Of a DNA stretch of 64,000 nucleotides, positions 1-8,970 are shown piece after piece; positions within the stretch are counted from its first letter, which is position 1; each line of letters starts with the position of its first letter. The notes below the pieces were generated by a model. It saw nothing but the letters and a program-made list of their open reading frames with translations. It was not told the origin of the DNA and did no database searches. This DNA comes from Azonexus fungiphilus (GTDB taxonomy: Bacteria > Pseudomonadota > Gammaproteobacteria > Burkholderiales > Rhodocyclaceae), in assembly GCF_003634965.1 (NCBI RefSeq), contig NZ_RBXP01000011.1, positions 496,001 to 560,000 on the forward strand, read 5' to 3'. The position numbers and the translations under genes are program-made.

Positions 1-165
1 ATTGCAGGCGGTGACGATGGCGAAGCAGCCGACGCCGGCGGTCTCCATCCAGTCGGCCAGGGCCGCACAGGGCGCGTCGATGCGCAGGTCGAAGCAGCCG
101 CCGGGCAGGAACACCCGGTAGCCGGTGGCACGGTAGGCAGCTTCCAGTTCATTCGTCTTCGCCAT
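1..165 (-). CDS. DUF3293 domain protein, 3' end outside the window
   Basis: Only the first 55 codons are in the window; the reading frame runs off the left edge. The visible protein begins MAKTNELEAAYRATGYRVF and continues with a PGGCFDLRID stretch and a segment ending in AIVTACN, which resembles the DUF3293 family, whose function is unknown. A GGGGAG Shine-Dalgarno sequence precedes the ATG. The start lies inside the last codons of rmuC, with a 17-base overlap, so the two are probably translationally coupled in one minus-strand operon with the DUF748 gene. The family call rests on a short N-terminal piece and is from memory. Confidence 0.6.
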   Translation of the reverse strand, partial: MAKTNELEAAYRATGYRVFLPGGCFDLRIDAPCAALADWMETAGVGCFAIVTACN

Positions 166-1471
166 CGTTTTCTCCCCGGCCGATCAGTTTTTCCGCGTCG
201 GCGGCCGGCAGGGCCTCGACGTCCTTGAGCTTGCGCGTCAGCTGGCGCGTCCGCGTCTCGGCACGGACGATGCTGTTGCTGGCTTCCTCGAGTTTCTTGC
301 GGGTGTGGGCCAGGGCCTCGCCGAACTTGCCGAACTCGCCCTTGACCGCACCGAGCACCGCCCACACCTCGGCCGAGCGCTGCTCGATGGCCAGCGTCCG
401 GAAACCCATCTGCAGGCTGTTGAGCAGCGCCGCCAGCGTGGTCGGCCCGGCCAGGCTGACCCGGTAGTCGCGCTGCAGCGTCTCGGCCAGGCCGGGACGG
501 CGCAAGGCCTCGGCATACAGTCCTTCGACCGGCAGGTAAAGCAACGCGAAATCGGTGGTATGCGGCGGCGCCACGTACTTGTCGCGAATGCTGCGCGCCT
601 CGTTCTTCAGCCGCGTCTCGATCGCCTTGGCCGCTTCCTCGGCGGCCAGCGGATCGGCGGCGTCGAGCAGGCGCTGATAGTCCTCGACCGGAAACTTGGC
701 GTCGATCGGCAACCACACCGCGCCGGCCTCGTCGCGGCCGGGCAGGCGGATGGCGAAATCGACGCGCTCGGCACTGCCCGGACGGACGGCGACGCCGGCG
801 GCGTACTGGCCGGCGACCAGCAGCTGCTCGAGCAGCGCCGCCAGCTGGACCTCGCCCCAGGTGCCACGGGTCTTGACGTTGGTCAGGACGCGCTTGAGGT
901 CGCCGACGCCGGCGGCCAGGTTCTGCATCTCGCCGAGCCCGCGATGCACCTGCTCGAGGCGTTCGCTGACCAGGCGGAAGGATTCGCCGAGACGCTGCTC
1001 GAGCGTCGCATGCAGCTTCTCGTCGACGGTCCGGCGCATTTCGTCGAGCTTGCCGGCGTTATCCGCCTGCATCACGGTCAACCGGCTTTCGACGCCATTT
1101 TTCAGGCGCTCGAAACGCTCGTCGAGGCCCAGCGAAAAACGGTTCAGCTCGCGCGCGAAGGCCTCCAGGCGCTCGGCCTGGAGCGTCCCGAGCTGGCCCA
1201 TCTGGGCGCTCACCGCCTGGCCGAGCAAAGTCGCCGACTGGGCGCGCTCCTCACGGTCGCGGAAAGCCTCCTCGGCATCCTCGCGGCGGCCGCGCGCCAG
1301 TTCCTCGCGCAATTCGCGCTCGAGCCGGGCCAGCCCGCGCTCGAATCCATCCTGCAACGCAGCGAGCCGGGCCGCATCGTCGCCACGCCCGCCGCGCCAG
1401 AGCAGCGCGACCTGGAGCAGGATGACCACGACCAGGGCCGCCGGCAGGGCCAGCGCCATCGTTTCGCTCAT
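149..1471 (-). CDS. rmuC: DNA recombination protein RmuC
   Basis: 440 residues. An N-terminal membrane anchor (about residues 5-22, ALPAALVVVILLQVALLW) is followed by a long charged coiled coil (about 25-180) and the RmuC domain, including NVKTRGTWGEVQLAALLEQ, LPIDAKFPVEDYQRLL and a C-terminal MGFRTLAIEQRSAEVW segment. RmuC proteins limit inversions between short inverted repeats and carry a nuclease-like core; the biochemical role is not settled. The ATG lies 2 bases after the TAG stop of the upstream DUF748 gene, and the gene's end overlaps the DUF3293 start, so the three appear to form one operon. Length is in the usual family range. Confidence 0.93.
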   Translation of the reverse strand: MSETMALALPAALVVVILLQVALLWRGGRGDDAARLAALQDGFERGLARLERELREELARGRREDAEEAFRDREERAQSATLLGQAVSAQMGQLGTLQAERLEAFARELNRFSLGLDERFERLKNGVESRLTVMQADNAGKLDEMRRTVDEKLHATLEQRLGESFRLVSERLEQVHRGLGEMQNLAAGVGDLKRVLTNVKTRGTWGEVQLAALLEQLLVAGQYAAGVAVRPGSAERVDFAIRLPGRDEAGAVWLPIDAKFPVEDYQRLLDAADPLAAEEAAKAIETRLKNEARSIRDKYVAPPHTTDFALLYLPVEGLYAEALRRPGLAETLQRDYRVSLAGPTTLAALLNSLQMGFRTLAIEQRSAEVWAVLGAVKGEFGKFGEALAHTRKKLEEASNSIVRAETRTRQLTRKLKDVEALPAADAEKLIGRGENDGEDE

Positions 1472-1473
1472 CG

Positions 1474-4400
1474 CTACCTCAGCGAGAAATCGACGCGACC
1501 GCCGGCCGCCGCGTCCTTGGCCGGCTTGCCCGGGACCAGGAAGATGCGTTCGGCCGGCACCTTGCCCTGCTCGATCAGCCAGGCCTGGACATGTTCGGCA
1601 CGCTGACGGGCAAGCAGCGCCAGGTCGCCGTCGGCGGCCGGCAGGTTGGCGAGCAGCAGCTTTTCCATTTCCTCGGCCGGCAGCTCCTTCTGCAGACCGA
1701 CGAAGTTGCGCGGCTTGGGGAACTTGCCGGCCTTGTACACGCGCGGCAGGTAGATCTTGTAGTCGGCCGGCGTCAGGCGCAGGCTCTCGGCCGAATCGAC
1801 TTCGCCGCCCTGCTTCTGCAGGTCGGCCAGCTTCTCGCGTTGCATCGCCCGCTCCAGGGCGACGCGCTTGACGCCGTCGCGATCGATCTCGGGATCGGCA
1901 AAGCCGGCGATCTCCAGTTTCAGCGCGGCGCGCTCGTTGAGCGCGCGGGCCAGCGCCTCGAGCTTCTTCAGGCCGGCCGCGTCGAGCTGGCTGCGGCCGG
2001 GCGCGAAGGCGATCTGGGAGAGTTCCTCGCCGCCGCCGAACATCGAGCCGAGCAGCGCGAAAGGCGAAGTCACCGCCTTGACGAAAAGATTGACGATGAC
2101 CTTGACGATCAACCCGCCGACCGAGAACTGCGGATCGTCGAGCGAACCGGAGATCGGCAGGTTGATGTCGATCTCGCCGCGGTTGTTCTTGAGCAGCGAG
2201 ATCGCCAGATTGACCGGCAGGCTGGTCGCCTCCGGGCTGTCGACGCGCTCGCCGAAGGTCAGCTGGTCGATGAACAGCCGGTTGTCGGCGCTCAGCTGGC
2301 GGTTTTCCAGCTTGTAGGCGACGTTCAGCGTCAGCTTGCCCTTGTCGATCAGATAGCCGGCGTATTTGCCCGAGTACGGCGAGAAACCGGTCAGGTCGAT
2401 ACCCTTGACCTCGGCCTGGAGGTCGAGGAAGGACTGCGCCGCGAGCGGATTCAGGCGGGCGGTGACGAGCACCGGCGCCGCGCCGCCGTAGGTGCCGCGC
2501 AGCTCCATGTCGGCGGTGGTGCCGGCGGTCGACGAGAGGCCGGCGATGCGACCGGCGAGCTTGCCGACATTGACCGTGTAGTTCGGCTTGACGAAGAAGT
2601 CGGAGAAATTGACCGCGCCGTTGTTCAGCGTCACCTTGCCGATGCGGATCGGCACCGGCGGCGCGGCCGGCATCGGCGCTGCCGCTTCGGCCGCCGCCAC
2701 CGGCGCCGGCGCAGGTGCCGCCTCCGGCTGGCGGACGATGTCGGCGATGTTGAGCCGGCCGTTCTGGTTGAGGATCAGGCGGGAGAAGAAGTCGCTCAGC
2801 GAGATCTCGCGGATGTCGATGGCCAGCGGATCGAGGCGGAAATCGATGCCGCCGAAGTAGAGCGATTTCCACTTCAGGAAATCGGCCTTGTTTTCGCGGT
2901 CGACCGCCAGCAGGTTGCCGATTGTCGCCGAGCCCTTGTAGCCGGCCTTCAGACGATCGCCGTCGAGGCTGAAGCTGGCCTCGCCCTGGCTCGAAAACTG
3001 GCCGCGCTGCAGGAGCACGTTGAGGAAACGCTCGGAATAGCCCTGCAGGCCATTGACCGGGATCGCCTCGGTGGTCACCTTGAGCGTCGCCACCAGCGGC
3101 ACGGCGCCGACGTCGCCGCTGATTTCCAGCTTGCCCTGGCGGTTGACCGTGGACTTGATCGCCAGCGTCCCCTTCTCGCCGGGAATATTGCCGAGCCCCT
3201 CGCCGCGCAGGCTGAATCCGTCGATCTGCTGCACCGCCGCCGGGCTGACCGACTGGTCGGCGAACTTCAGGCCGAGATCGTCGACCTCGAGCAGCGCCGC
3301 CTTGGCCAGCCAGGGCTTGGCAGCCGGCGCCGGTTTCGCCGCCGCTTGCCCGGCGCGCTGCGGCGGCGTCAGCCATTCGATGGCACCGGCGGCGTTGCGG
3401 CTGAGCGCCAGGCGCGCACCGGACAGCCTGAGGACGGCCAGGTCGATGCGCTGGCTGGCGAGATCGACCCGCCCGCCCTCGAGCGCCAGCTTGCCGGCCG
3501 CCAGCCGTTCGCCGAAGGCCAGGCTGGCCGAAGCCTCGGCCAGTTCGAGCTGGCTCAGGCGCTGGTCGAGCGGCCCGAGACGCAGCGCGATTTCAGCGAC
3601 CTCGCCGAGCACCGGCTGGGGACCGGATTCGTCGCGCCAGCGCAGGCGGCCGTCGCGCATGGCGAATTCGGCAAGCGACCAGACAAAGGGCTCGGCCGGC
3701 TTGGCCGGCGCCGCAGCCGGTGTCTTGCCGCCGGCGAGGCGACCGGCAACGGCGAGCAAATTCAGCTCGCCACGGCGGTCGACCGCAAGATTCAGGTCGG
3801 CGCCGTCGAGCGTCACCCGCCGCAACGCCACCCGGCGATTGAAGGGGTCGGCTTCCTCGATCTCGACCGCGAGGGATTTCCAGGCGACCAGCGGCTGGCC
3901 GTCGGCACGCGCCAGCGCCAACTGCTCGAGGCCGAGACTGCCGGCGACGACCAGCGAATTGACACCACCCGGCAGCTGGCGGAACACCGCGCGCAGACGG
4001 GTATCGAGACGGGCGCTGGCGAGGCGCAGCGGAAAGCCGTCCGGCAGGTAGGCCTGCAGGCCACCGAGGTCGAAACCGTCGAGGTCGAGATTGAGTTCGC
4101 TCTCGCGATCGTCGGCGAACGGCGTCGTCTTGCCGTCGAGATGCAGCGGCGAACCGTTGACGCTGGCCGAGAACATCGGCTGGACCAGCGCTTCGGCCTG
4201 GTAAGGCAGGCTCGAGACGAAAGGCAGCGCGAGCTGGAGGTCCTCGATCCTGTGCACGGCGGCGTGCGGCTGGTCGGTGAAGGTGATCCGCCCGCCGGCA
4301 ATCTGGATGTTGTTCAGCGAGAAGCGCGGCGGCGACTGCGCCGGTTCGTCGTCGGGCTGCAGCCATTGGTCGAGCAGGTCGGAAACGTCGTAGCGCCCGT

Positions 4401-4797
4401 CGGCGATCCGGGTCACCGCCAGCCGCGGGCCGGTCAGGCGGATCTCGTCGACGACCAGCGCCAGCTTGAACAGCGAAGCGGCAGACAGGTTGACGTAGAG
4501 CTCGTCGAAACCGGCCACCTCGCCGCCCTCACCGCGTACCGAAACGCCGGCAACGGTGGCCGACAGCGTCAGCGGATTGATGTCGATGCGCTCGATCGCC
4601 ACCTCGCGGTGCAACTGCGCCGCCAGCTGCTCGAGGAGCAGCGGCTTGAGCAGCGGTGGCAAGGCCAGGAAACCGAACAGCACCAGCGCCGCGAAGATGC
4701 CGGCGGCCCATTTTCCGCGCCGGCGGTTGCTCGCCGTATCGAGGGTGCCACGAAGCTGTGACATTTTTAACAAAACTGATTTCGAGACGTCGGACAT
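1474..4797 (-). CDS. DUF748 / AsmA-like envelope protein
   Basis: About 1107 residues from the ATG at 4797. An in-frame ATG at 4764 (MSQLRGTLDTASNRRRGKW) is an equally plausible start, since neither has a strong Shine-Dalgarno sequence. One membrane helix follows the basic N-terminus (AAGIFAALVLFGFLALPPLL); the rest is predicted periplasmic. Long beta-rich AsmA/DUF748 repeats fill the middle, with motifs such as VAIERIDINPLTLSATVAG. The last about 150 residues resemble the usual DUF748 C-terminal region (IAFAPGRSQLDAAGLKKLEA). Proteins of this superfamily are proposed to bridge inner and outer membranes for lipid transport or outer-membrane homeostasis; the role of this member is unknown. It is first in a tight operon with rmuC. 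Confidence 0.85.
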   Translation of the reverse strand: MSDVSKSVLLKMSQLRGTLDTASNRRRGKWAAGIFAALVLFGFLALPPLLKPLLLEQLAAQLHREVAIERIDINPLTLSATVAGVSVRGEGGEVAGFDELYVNLSAASLFKLALVVDEIRLTGPRLAVTRIADGRYDVSDLLDQWLQPDDEPAQSPPRFSLNNIQIAGGRITFTDQPHAAVHRIEDLQLALPFVSSLPYQAEALVQPMFSASVNGSPLHLDGKTTPFADDRESELNLDLDGFDLGGLQAYLPDGFPLRLASARLDTRLRAVFRQLPGGVNSLVVAGSLGLEQLALARADGQPLVAWKSLAVEIEEADPFNRRVALRRVTLDGADLNLAVDRRGELNLLAVAGRLAGGKTPAAAPAKPAEPFVWSLAEFAMRDGRLRWRDESGPQPVLGEVAEIALRLGPLDQRLSQLELAEASASLAFGERLAAGKLALEGGRVDLASQRIDLAVLRLSGARLALSRNAAGAIEWLTPPQRAGQAAAKPAPAAKPWLAKAALLEVDDLGLKFADQSVSPAAVQQIDGFSLRGEGLGNIPGEKGTLAIKSTVNRQGKLEISGDVGAVPLVATLKVTTEAIPVNGLQGYSERFLNVLLQRGQFSSQGEASFSLDGDRLKAGYKGSATIGNLLAVDRENKADFLKWKSLYFGGIDFRLDPLAIDIREISLSDFFSRLILNQNGRLNIADIVRQPEAAPAPAPVAAAEAAAPMPAAPPVPIRIGKVTLNNGAVNFSDFFVKPNYTVNVGKLAGRIAGLSSTAGTTADMELRGTYGGAAPVLVTARLNPLAAQSFLDLQAEVKGIDLTGFSPYSGKYAGYLIDKGKLTLNVAYKLENRQLSADNRLFIDQLTFGERVDSPEATSLPVNLAISLLKNNRGEIDINLPISGSLDDPQFSVGGLIVKVIVNLFVKAVTSPFALLGSMFGGGEELSQIAFAPGRSQLDAAGLKKLEALARALNERAALKLEIAGFADPEIDRDGVKRVALERAMQREKLADLQKQGGEVDSAESLRLTPADYKIYLPRVYKAGKFPKPRNFVGLQKELPAEEMEKLLLANLPAADGDLALLARQRAEHVQAWLIEQGKVPAERIFLVPGKPAKDAAAGGRVDFSLR

Positions 4798-4870
4798 GGT
4801 AATCTTGGCAAAAAACGGCATTCGGCCAAATCTAGCACAGCACAAGCGTGCGCAAGGCAAAACAGCAGAC

Positions 4871-5269
4871 ATGAAGTGGATTATTGACGATATCAAGCGC
4901 GGCTGGGCGCAACTGCAACGCTGGCAGACCTGGCTGACGATTTTCCTGATCGCCGGCTTCGCCTGGCTGGCTTATCTGGTCGCCAGCTACGCCTTCCGCA
5001 CCGACTCGGTGCTTTCCTACCTGCACCTGACCCGCGGCAACTGCCGGACGATGAGCAACCAGCTGATCATCGCGATGTTCACCGGCATGATCTTCTTCAT
5101 GCTCACCGTCGTCCTGACCATCGGCGAAGTCCAGCGCTATTTCCAGTCGCAGCAGCGCAACGCCTGGCGCGAGGCAGGACTGGCCAGGAAGTGGGGGGTC
5201 TTCTGGGGCCTGTGCGCGATCGCCATCGCCATCGCCGCACTGGTATTCTTCAAGACCAACTGCTACTAG
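4871..5269 (+). CDS. small three-helix membrane protein, function unknown
   Basis: 132 residues starting MKWIIDDIKRGWAQLQRWQ. Three clear hydrophobic segments are visible: about residues 19-41 (TWLTIFLIAGFAWLAYLVAS), 66-88 (LIIAMFTGMIFFMLTVVLTI) and 110-127 (VFWGLCAIAIAIAALVFF). The loop between helices 1 and 2 contains a Cys (RGNCRTMSN) and the protein ends in a Cys-Tyr. It starts 73 bases from the divergent DUF748 gene and ends 19 bases before a CheY-like gene, so it may be co-transcribed with the signalling block. I recognise no family; a role in membrane signalling would be a guess from position only. Confidence 0.75.
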   Translation: MKWIIDDIKRGWAQLQRWQTWLTIFLIAGFAWLAYLVASYAFRTDSVLSYLHLTRGNCRTMSNQLIIAMFTGMIFFMLTVVLTIGEVQRYFQSQQRNAWREAGLARKWGVFWGLCAIAIAIAALVFFKTNCY

Positions 5270-5288
5270 CCCGACACCGCGTCCGACC

Positions 5289-5678
5289 ATGCGCACCCCG
5301 AAAATCTCCGTCGTCATCGTGGACGACAACGACATGATGCGAACCGTGCTGCGCGGCATCCTGCGCGGCGAGGAATACGACGTCGTCGGCGAAGCCCGCA
5401 ACGGCGCCCAGGCAGTCGAGGTCGTCGAACGGATGAAACCCGACATCGTCTGCATGGACGTGCTGATGCCGGAGAAGAACGGCCTCGAGGCGATGGCCGA
5501 GATCAAGATGAGCCGACCGGAAACCGAATTCGTCATGATCACCGGCAGCGCCGACCCGGAAACGGTTCAGGACGCGATCATGAACGGCGCTTCGGGGTTC
5601 ATCGTCAAACCGTTCAACGCCGCCCGGGTCCTCGACGCCCTGAAGAAATCGGCGGCCCGCCTGCGCCAGCGGAGCTGA
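5289..5678 (+). CDS. CheY-like single-domain response regulator
   Basis: 129 residues, a lone receiver domain without an output domain. The acidic pair Asp12/Asp13 (IVDDND), phospho-acceptor Asp57 (IVCMDVLMP), Thr85 (MITGSAD) and Lys107 (GFIVKPFN) are all in place, so it should be phosphorylatable. Single-domain regulators act by protein-protein contact or as phosphate relays. It lies directly upstream of a NarX-like kinase that has its own DNA-binding regulator, so it could be an alternative phospho-acceptor of that kinase. The ATG follows the preceding gene by 19 bases. Confidence 0.9.
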   Translation: MRTPKISVVIVDDNDMMRTVLRGILRGEEYDVVGEARNGAQAVEVVERMKPDIVCMDVLMPEKNGLEAMAEIKMSRPETEFVMITGSADPETVQDAIMNGASGFIVKPFNAARVLDALKKSAARLRQRS

Positions 5679-5731
5679 CCCACGCCCGCGATGCCGACGC
5701 TCCACACCGACCGGCAGCAGGCGCACCCGCG

Positions 5732-7732
5732 GTGACCGGCCCCGAGACCACCCTGCGCCGGCGCAGCGTCTTCCTGCTCTGCGCCCTCGCTGTCAGCACC
5801 CTGGTCGTCCTGGCCACCACCTACACGCTGTGGCGCCTGCGCGCCGAGGCGATCGAGCGGCTGTTCGACACCGCCGACATGTATGCCCGCAGCTTCGAGG
5901 CGCACCTGACGCAGAATCTCAACGTCATCGGCCTGACCCTTGACCGGCTCGCCGACGATGCCGGCAGCGACGAACTGGCCCGGGCACTGCACAATGCCCC
6001 CTACCTGCGTTCGCTGTCGCGCCTCGACGGCGACGGCCGCATCGGCGCCAGTTCCAATCCGCGCAACGTCGGCATCGCCGTCGATCGCCAGGATTTCCTG
6101 CCGGCGCCGAACATTCCCGGCGCCATCCTGCGTGTCGCCCTGCCCTGGCAGGGCCGCGACTTCGCCGATGCCCGGCCGGCGACGACAGCGCAGCCGGCGG
6201 CGCCGGAGGCACTGACCCTGATCCCGCTGCTGCGCCTGGCCCCCGATGACACCGGTGCGGGGCGCGGGCTGCTGGCGGCAATCAACAGTGACTACTTCCT
6301 CAATTACTACCAGCTGAACCTTGGCAGCCAGGGCGGCAGCGTCGAACTGCTCCGCCTCGACGGCAGCGTCCTGCTGTCCACCGAGGCCGGGCGCCGCCCG
6401 GGCACCGCCAGCGACGATCAACAGCTGGCCGCGCTGATCGCCGCCGATCGCCCGGGCAGCTTCGCCCACACCAGCGACGACCGCAGCGCGCTCACCGCCT
6501 TCCGGCCGTCGCGCGACTATCCGTTCGCGATCGCCGTCCATCTCGACCGCGAGCACGGCCTCGCCTCGTGGCGGCGCGAAGCGACGCGCACCGTGATCAC
6601 CGCACTGCTCGTCCTGGCCAGCGCACTGGCGGCCAGCGGCGTGTATTTCCTGCGCCACGAGAAGATCGCCCGCCAGCACGATGCCGACGTCGAGCAACTG
6701 CGGCTGCGCGGCGCCGCCCTCGAAGCCGCGGCCAACTCGATCATCATCACCGGCCCGGACGGCTGCATCGAATGGGCCAATCCGGCCTTCTGCGAACTCA
6801 GCGGCTACACCATGACCGAGATCATCGGCCGCAATCCGCGCGCGCTGATCAAGTCCGGCGTCCAGGACAGCCGCGACTACGGCGAGCTGTGGCGAACCAT
6901 CCTCGGCGGCCGCGTCTGGCGTGGCGAGCTGATCAACCGGCGCCGCGACGGCTCGCATTACATCGAGGACCAGACGATCACGCCGGTGCTCGACGAAAAC
7001 GGCCAGATCCGCAACTTCATCGCGGTCAAGCAGGACATCACCGCCCGCCGCCAGACCGAGCAGCGGATGGAGGAACTGTCGCGCCACCTGGTTGCCGTCC
7101 AGGAAAGCGCCCGCCGCCGCCTGGCGGGCGAACTGCACGACCGGACCAGCCCGAACCTGGCGGCGATCGGCGTGCACCTCGACATCATGGCCGACGGCCT
7201 CGACCCCGCCGCCGCCCGCGTCCTCGGCGCGCGGCTCGAGGACGTGCGGGCCCTGCTCGAGGACACCACGGCCAGCATCCGCGAGATTTCCTCCGACCTG
7301 CGCCCGCCGATCCTCGACTACGCCGGCCTGGCCGCCGCCCTCGACAGCTACCTGGCGCAGTTCCGGCGGCGTACCGGGATTGCCGTCGACTTCCACTGCC
7401 GGCAACCAGAAATCCGCCTGCCGGCGGCGACCGAATCGGTGCTCTTCCGCATCGTCCAGGAATCGCTGACCAACTGCGCCAAGCACTCGCGGGCCCGCCG
7501 CATCGAAGTCAGCCTCGACACCGGCGGCGACTGCGCCCGCCTGCGCCTGTGCGACGACGGCATCGGCTTCGACCCCGACCGCCTCGGCCAGCCGCCGCAC
7601 GAAAGCGGCCTCGGCATCCTGACGATGCGCGACATGGCCGAATTCTCCGGCGGCGAGTGCCGGATCCGGTCGAGCCCGGAGCGCGGCACCTGCATCGAAG
7701 TGGACATTCCCCTCAACGGAGAAAGCGCATGA
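5732..7732 (+). CDS. membrane PAS sensor histidine kinase (NarX/DesK-type HisKA_3)
   Basis: 666 residues from a GTG start; no in-frame ATG fits nearby. Order: helix 1 (about 11-33), a roughly 250-residue extracytoplasmic sensor region probably of the dCache/PDC type, helix 2 (about 287-307), a PAS domain (about 325-440, IIITGPDGCIEWANPAF), then a HisKA_3 dimerisation domain with phospho-acceptor His469 (RRRLAGELHDRTSPNLAAIG). A C-terminal ATPase domain (about 560-664) has the DDGIGFDPDRLG glycine box. This architecture pairs with LuxR/NarL regulators, and one follows with an ATGA overlap. The signal is unknown; flanking hemerythrins suggest oxygen, nitric oxide or redox, which is inference. 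Confidence 0.9.
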   Translation: MTGPETTLRRRSVFLLCALAVSTLVVLATTYTLWRLRAEAIERLFDTADMYARSFEAHLTQNLNVIGLTLDRLADDAGSDELARALHNAPYLRSLSRLDGDGRIGASSNPRNVGIAVDRQDFLPAPNIPGAILRVALPWQGRDFADARPATTAQPAAPEALTLIPLLRLAPDDTGAGRGLLAAINSDYFLNYYQLNLGSQGGSVELLRLDGSVLLSTEAGRRPGTASDDQQLAALIAADRPGSFAHTSDDRSALTAFRPSRDYPFAIAVHLDREHGLASWRREATRTVITALLVLASALAASGVYFLRHEKIARQHDADVEQLRLRGAALEAAANSIIITGPDGCIEWANPAFCELSGYTMTEIIGRNPRALIKSGVQDSRDYGELWRTILGGRVWRGELINRRRDGSHYIEDQTITPVLDENGQIRNFIAVKQDITARRQTEQRMEELSRHLVAVQESARRRLAGELHDRTSPNLAAIGVHLDIMADGLDPAAARVLGARLEDVRALLEDTTASIREISSDLRPPILDYAGLAAALDSYLAQFRRRTGIAVDFHCRQPEIRLPAATESVLFRIVQESLTNCAKHSRARRIEVSLDTGGDCARLRLCDDGIGFDPDRLGQPPHESGLGILTMRDMAEFSGGECRIRSSPERGTCIEVDIPLNGESA

Positions 7733-8364
7733 ACCTCAGACTCCTGCTCGCCGACGACCACCGGATGTTCCGCGAAGCCCTGCGCGCGCTGCTCGAGCGC
7801 AATCCCGAGTTCGAGATCGTTGGCGAAAGCGGCGACGGCAACGAGATCGTCGAACTGGTGCGCGAACGCTCGCCGGACATCGTCTGCCTCGACATCGACC
7901 TGCCCGGCCTGAACGGCATCGAGATCACCCGCCGCCTCGCCGAGTCTCAGCCCAAGGTCCGCGTCATCGCGCTGTCGGTCTTTTCCGATCGCGGCTACAT
8001 CACCGACATGCTCAACGCCGGCGCCGCCGCCTACGTCACCAAGGCGGCCGCCGGCGCCGAACTGCTGCGGGCGATCGATGCGGTCAGCCGCAACCGGTCC
8101 TATCTCTGCCCCGACGCCACCGACGCCGTGCGCGAGGCGCTGGTCGGGCGCAGCGACAGCGGCATCCGCCTCGGCGCCCGCGAGACCGAGGTCCTCAAGC
8201 TCGTCGCCACCGGCCTGACTTCGGCGCAGATCGCGGAAAAGATGGAAATTGCCCAGTCGACCGTCGAAGTCCATCGCCGCAACATCATGCGCAAGCTCGA
8301 CGTCGACAGCGCGATCGGCTTGACCCGCTACGCCATCCGCCACGGACTGGTGTCGAGCAACTAG
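7729..8364 (+). CDS. NarL/LuxR-family response regulator
   Basis: 211 residues. An N-terminal receiver has acidic residues in LLADDHRMF, phospho-acceptor Asp55 (IVCLDIDLPG) and Lys in AAYVTKAAAG. The C-terminal LuxR-type helix-turn-helix (about 147-205) reads LGARETEVLKLVATGLTSAQ and STVEVHRRNIMRKL. The start ATG overlaps the kinase stop (ATGA), so this is the cognate regulator of the upstream PAS kinase. A near-perfect palindrome with NarL-like spacing lies 6 bases after the stop, ahead of the hemerythrin gene, and is a plausible target. Regulon unknown. Confidence 0.93.
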   Translation: MNLRLLLADDHRMFREALRALLERNPEFEIVGESGDGNEIVELVRERSPDIVCLDIDLPGLNGIEITRRLAESQPKVRVIALSVFSDRGYITDMLNAGAAAYVTKAAAGAELLRAIDAVSRNRSYLCPDATDAVREALVGRSDSGIRLGARETEVLKLVATGLTSAQIAEKMEIAQSTVEVHRRNIMRKLDVDSAIGLTRYAIRHGLVSSN

Positions 8365-8369
8365 GTGGC

Positions 8370-8393
8370 GGAATACCGGTTAACAGGTATTCC
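8370..8393. promoter_or_regulatory. 24-bp palindrome, candidate NarL-type operator
   Basis: The sequence has arms GGAATACC and GGTATTCC around a GTTAAC core and is self-complementary at 22 of 24 positions. Its centre fits the NarL heptamer layout 7-2-7: TACCGGT, TA, ACAGGTA, matching the published TACYYMT/AKRRGTA pattern at 11 of 14 positions. It follows the stop of a NarL-family regulator and lies 109 bases upstream of the hemerythrin start. There is no T-tract, so it is not a terminator. Confidence 0.55.
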
Positions 8394-8501
8394 ATTAGTC
8401 ATATCCCCGAATAGCAAGCCCCGCACGGGCTGCCTAGAATGGCGACGCGCCCAGCCCTCCAGCCGGGCGTTGTTCATTCCTTGCCATTCACCGGAAAAGC
8501 C

Positions 8502-8960
8502 ATGCCGCCCGTTCAACCGCTCGTCACCTGGTCCAGCGACTTCAACCTCGACCTGCCCGAGATCGACGACCAGCACCGCCTGCTCGCCGACCTGATCAAC
8601 AAGGTCTGGCAGGTGACCGTCGACCAGCACGCCGATCCGGCGCGGACGCTGGCGATCATCCAGGCACTCGAGCGCTACACGATCACGCACTTCACCCAGG
8701 AAGAAGTCTTCATGCGCGAGATCGACTTCAGCGGCTTCGTCGCCCACAAGCAGGCGCACCAGCAATTCATCGCGCGCATTTCCGACGAGAAGGCCAAGGT
8801 GCTTGCCGGACAGCGCCTGCACCTCGACATCGTGCACTATCTCAAGGACTGGCTGATCAACCACATTCTCGTCGCCGACCGCGAGTACGCCGTCGAATAC
8901 GCCCGGCGCAAGGAACCAGCCAGCCGTCTCGGCCTGTTCTTCAAGCGCCTGTTCGCCTGA
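8502..8960 (+). CDS. bacteriohemerythrin
   Basis: 152 residues; the ATG at 8502 is preceded by GGAAAAG, which decides it over an in-frame ATG at 8439. All diiron ligands are visible: His25 (DDQHR), His63 and Glu67 (THFTQEE), His82 and His86 (HKQAHQQF), His121 and Asp126 (NHILVAD). Such proteins reversibly bind oxygen at a non-haem diiron site and serve as oxygen carriers or sensors in the cytoplasm, often in microaerobic or motile bacteria. It lies behind the NarL-type palindrome and 10 bases ahead of an HD-GYP protein that carries its own hemerythrin domain. Confidence 0.92.
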   Translation: MPPVQPLVTWSSDFNLDLPEIDDQHRLLADLINKVWQVTVDQHADPARTLAIIQALERYTITHFTQEEVFMREIDFSGFVAHKQAHQQFIARISDEKAKVLAGQRLHLDIVHYLKDWLINHILVADREYAVEYARRKEPASRLGLFFKRLFA

Positions 8961-8970
8961 GCGCCGCGCA

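Noticed and set aside
1591..4761. Very long plus-strand open frame opposite the DUF748 gene
   Set aside because: It is the high-GC mirror of a recognised gene, lacks conserved motifs and is rich in Arg, Gln and Gly as expected of an antisense frame.
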